From JALYOK01 sp031419835 (GTDB lineage Bacteria > Pseudomonadota > Gammaproteobacteria > Burkholderiales > JALYOK01): 7,842 nt of DNA. The stretch spans positions 1 to 7,842 of the forward strand of contig JANOLP010000149.1 in NCBI GenBank assembly GCA_031419835.1, read 5' to 3'. The position numbers and the translations under genes are program-made. The first letter of the stretch is position 1, and the number at the start of each line of letters is the position of its first letter. The notes beneath the pieces are model-generated. The model saw nothing but the letters and a program-made list of their open reading frames with translations. It searched no databases and was not told the origin of the DNA. Positions 6,052 through 7,842 of this stretch are shown here, piece after piece.

Positions 6052-6165
6052 TGTCATTCTGAGGTGCCCTTCGCTGCGCTCAAGGGTAAACTCTGCGAAG
6101 AATCGGCTTTCCGGCGCAATCAGTTTGCGTTGAACAGCAGATCCTTCGCTTCACTCAGGACGACA
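6052..6165. repeat. Palindromic repeat C (114 bp)
   Basis: The left end TGTCATTCTGAG pairs with the right end CTCAGGACGACA with two mismatches. Inner segments GCGAAGAATC (6095-6104) and GATCCTTCGC (6140-6149) pair with one mismatch. The left arm also holds a small hairpin, CCCTT (6067-6071) with AAGGG (6082-6086). It resembles the common GTCATTCTGAGG...GAAGAATC intergenic repeats. It starts 7 bp after the VOC stop codon and ends 10 bp before the next start codon, filling nearly the whole gap. Confidence 0.8.
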
Positions 6166-6175
6166 TCTCGTCGTT

Positions 6176-6871
6176 ATGTCCATCTTCATTCGTAATTTAT
6201 TTTTACCCATTGTCGCCGCGGTTTCATTCGCGGCGACATCCGCTTTTGGCCACGCCGAAGTTAGCTACAACTTGCGCGCCGCGCATTTCGACTACACGCC
6301 GGCCGGCATGATGGTATACATGCGCGTGTCGTTGTCGTTGCTGGTTGCCAATCAACTCGGGCGCAAAACCAACGACGGCACGTTCGTCCCGGCGCCATAT
6401 ACCTATAACAAATTAGAAAGCGGCCAGGTTTTTCACTATCTTGATGTCGCCGCGGTGAAGCGCGACCCTTTGGGACTCGGCAAACTCGCGATCCAAGGCC
6501 ATGAATTTTCCGTCGGCGGAAAAGTGGCCACACCCAAACTAATCAATGTTCGCGTCCATCCCAAAGGCAGCGTGCCGCCCTTCGGTAAACTCGACGACGC
6601 GAAAAGCGCCACCAAAGGTCTCGCCTACACCTCGGCTCAAAATGATGCCATCGACACGGGTTATGTGCTGGTCGATATCGCGTTACTTTTCTCGCAGATT
6701 ACGATCGCTGACGAATTCCAATTCAAGAGCACGCTGGTTCCCGGCGAAATGGGCGAACCCGCAACGAAGAATATTTTCTGGGACCACCGCGGCCCGGATC
6801 AACAAACGCCCTACAACGCCGAAGGCTTAATCGACGCAGCGATTCTGTTTAGCCCGCCGAAAAAACCGTAA
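6176..6871 (+). CDS. Unrecognised exported protein with signal peptide
   Basis: I do not recognise this 231-residue protein. Residues 1 to about 26 are a clear Sec signal peptide: MSIFIRN, a hydrophobic core LFLPIVAAVSFAATSA, then a likely cleavage near AFG-HA. The mature part, about 205 residues, has no cysteine and no further membrane segment, so a soluble periplasmic protein is likely. Visible features are an aromatic-rich start (YNLRAAHFDYTPAGMMVYMRVSL, part shown), three histidines at 87, 109 and 128, and a C-terminal stretch IFWDHRGPDQQ. The beta-rich appearance is only an impression. The signal peptide supports the ATG at 6176, but there is no good Shine-Dalgarno; the nearest AGGA is 15 nt upstream, inside repeat C. 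It follows the exported VOC protein, so the two may be co-expressed and act in the same compartment. Confidence 0.75.
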   Translation: MSIFIRNLFLPIVAAVSFAATSAFGHAEVSYNLRAAHFDYTPAGMMVYMRVSLSLLVANQLGRKTNDGTFVPAPYTYNKLESGQVFHYLDVAAVKRDPLGLGKLAIQGHEFSVGGKVATPKLINVRVHPKGSVPPFGKLDDAKSATKGLAYTSAQNDAIDTGYVLVDIALLFSQITIADEFQFKSTLVPGEMGEPATKNIFWDHRGPDQQTPYNAEGLIDAAILFSPPKKP

Positions 6872-6972
6872 TTTTTTCACCCCCGTGCCAGGAGGCTTAT
6901 GGATAGTGGCTCCCAGGCCATGCATTGCCACGAGGCAAGCTGGGCGTGGCTTCTGGCAAACGCCTCCTTCCA
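6872..6972. other. Intergenic stretch with several overlapping short inverted repeats
   Basis: GCCACG (6927-6932) can pair with CGTGGC (6945-6950), while GTGGC (6906-6910) can pair with the same GCCAC. GGAGGC (6891-6896) can pair with GCCTCC (6962-6967). No reading frame with support is present. It could be a structured 3' region or a decayed repeat; nothing identifies it. Confidence 0.3.
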
Positions 6973-7068
6973 TGTCATTGCGAGGAGCGCTTTTGCGACG
7001 AAGCAATCTCGCTTTTCTTCCGCCGTCAAAGACGAGATTGCTTCGTCGCTTTGCTCCTCGCAATGACA
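6973..7068. repeat. Palindromic repeat B, copy 2 (96 bp)
   Basis: The ends TGTCATTGCGAGGAGC and GCTCCTCGCAATGACA are exactly complementary, and CGACGAAGCAATCTCG pairs with CGAGATTGCTTCGTCG. The first 39 nt are identical to the copy at 4235-4332, including the part that does not pair. The centres differ apart from a shared TTTTC. It lies upstream of the acyl-CoA dehydrogenase gene. Confidence 0.9.
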
Positions 7069-7099
7069 ATTCGAAATATTCAAGTCATCGCGCGCACGT

Positions 7100-7128
7100 T
7101 TGCCGTTTTTAGCCTTTTCTCGTATCCT
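7100..7128 (+). promoter_or_regulatory. Candidate promoter of the acyl-CoA dehydrogenase gene
   Basis: TTGCCG (7100-7105) and TATCCT (7123-7128) are separated by 17 bp; each matches the housekeeping consensus at four of six positions. The predicted start near 7135 gives a leader of about 20 nt. The element lies between repeat B and the gene. Confidence 0.4.
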
Positions 7129-7155
7129 CACTAAAACCCAACACGAGCCGCAGCG

Positions 7156-7842
7156 ATGGATCTTAATTACTCCCCCGAAGAAAACGCTTTCCGCCAAGAA
7201 GTGCGCGCGTTTCTGCGCGAATCGCTTCCCGATACGCTGCGCAAAAAAGTTCTCGCCGGCATTCACCACAATCGCGACGAGCAAGTCGCGTGGCAAAAAA
7301 CCCTCTTCAAAAAAGGCTGGTTCGCGCCGCACTGGCCGAAGGAATACGGCGGCACCGGCTGGAACGCTGTGCAGCGTTACATCTTCGAAGAGGAATACGA
7401 CGATGCCGGCGCGCCGCGTGTGGTCCCGTTCGGGCCGATGATGTGCGCGCCGGTGATCATGGCGTTCGGCAATGATTGGCATAAGCAGCGCTTTCTGCCG
7501 AAGATGCTCAACAGTGACGAAATGTGGTGCCAAGGTTATTCCGAGCCGGGCTCGGGTTCCGATCTCGCTTCTCTCAAAACCAAAGCGGAACGCCAAGGCG
7601 ATTTTTATATCGTCAACGGGCAGAAAACTTGGACCACGTTGGCTCATTGGGCCGACTGGATATTTTGTCTGGTACGTACGTCAAGCGAAGGCAAAGCGCA
7701 GGAAGGCATTTCGTTTTTGTTGATCGATATGAAATCGCCGGGCGTGGAAGTGCGGCCGATCAGACTGATGGACGGCGCCAACGAGGTCAACGAAGTGTGG
7801 TTCGACAACGTGAAAGTCCCCGCAGAAAATTTAGTCGGCCAA
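7156..7842 (+). CDS. Acyl-CoA dehydrogenase, PimC-like, N-terminal part, cut by window edge
   Basis: An open frame from ATG 7156 runs to the last base, giving 229 codons of an FAD-dependent acyl-CoA dehydrogenase that introduces an alpha-beta double bond into an acyl-CoA. It begins MDLNYSPEENAFRQEVRAFL, the usual N-terminal helical domain. HWPKEYGGTGW follows at 59-69. The flavin/substrate signature WCQGYSEPGSGSDLASLKT lies at 124-142, with VNGQKTWTT at 153-161. The beginning of the middle beta-domain follows. The wording resembles the large subunit of pimeloyl-CoA dehydrogenase (PimC) and related dicarboxyl- or aromatic-side-chain acyl-CoA dehydrogenases, which often have a PimD-like partner gene beside them; that part is outside the window. 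The catalytic C-terminal base is not visible. The ribosome binding site is weak, but the start agrees with the family. Confidence 0.92.
   Translation, partial: MDLNYSPEENAFRQEVRAFLRESLPDTLRKKVLAGIHHNRDEQVAWQKTLFKKGWFAPHWPKEYGGTGWNAVQRYIFEEEYDDAGAPRVVPFGPMMCAPVIMAFGNDWHKQRFLPKMLNSDEMWCQGYSEPGSGSDLASLKTKAERQGDFYIVNGQKTWTTLAHWADWIFCLVRTSSEGKAQEGISFLLIDMKSPGVEVRPIRLMDGANEVNEVWFDNVKVPAENLVGQ

Noticed and set aside
6858..6879. A-tract/T-tract terminator at the end of the exported-protein gene
   Set aside because: The GAAAAAA/TTTTTTC pairing is A-T only, overlaps the stop codon and lacks a GC-rich stem.
164..7068. CRISPR array
   Set aside because: The repeats are palindromic elements scattered kilobases apart in separate gaps, not short direct repeats with regular spacers.
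6877..7647. Minus-strand open frame of 256 codons
   Set aside because: It is mostly antisense to the acyl-CoA dehydrogenase and otherwise reads through repeat B. The protein looks like a shadow.

Overview
The window is a stretch of proteobacterial chromosome with ordinary metabolic genes separated by unusually repeat-rich intergenic gaps. The ferredoxin-NADP+ reductase and its divergent LysR regulator look like the Pseudomonas/Azotobacter fpr-finR pair. Together with a class I PHA synthase followed by acetoacetyl-CoA reductase, this points to a gamma- or betaproteobacterium that stores polyhydroxyalkanoate. Genus cannot be fixed from the sequence alone.

Left part (minus strand, 1-2412): the 5' end of phaB (cut by the window edge) lies downstream of a complete class I phaC. 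A 71-bp palindromic repeat sits between them and phaA is not there. Upstream of phaC are a strong Shine-Dalgarno, a perfect -10 hexamer, a TGC-rich palindrome that could be an operator, and a 84-bp double-hairpin repeat. Next comes a finR-like LysR gene, also on the minus strand (2413-3336).

Middle (3337-4428): a 108-bp divergent promoter region with a 31-bp near-perfect palindrome separates the LysR gene from fpr on the plus strand. A 98-bp palindromic repeat follows fpr.

Right part (plus strand, 4429-7842): a hydroxyquinol/catechol-type intradiol dioxygenase; a VOC-superfamily protein with a Sec signal peptide; an unrecognised protein with a signal peptide; and the first 229 codons of a PimC-like acyl-CoA dehydrogenase that runs off the window. 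Each gap here contains a palindromic repeat, so the genes are probably separate or loosely coupled transcription units rather than a tight operon. A shared catabolic theme (aromatic ring cleavage feeding CoA-thioester oxidation, with surplus carbon going to PHA) is plausible but is inference.

The most unusual feature is the set of six dispersed palindromic elements in four families. Three of the families (A, B and C; five elements) have different interiors but share the same terminal motif, TGTC(A/G)TT at one end and its degenerate complement at the other. No CRISPR, tRNA, rRNA, transposase, phage or recognisable defence gene was found, and no clearly new multi-gene system is evident.
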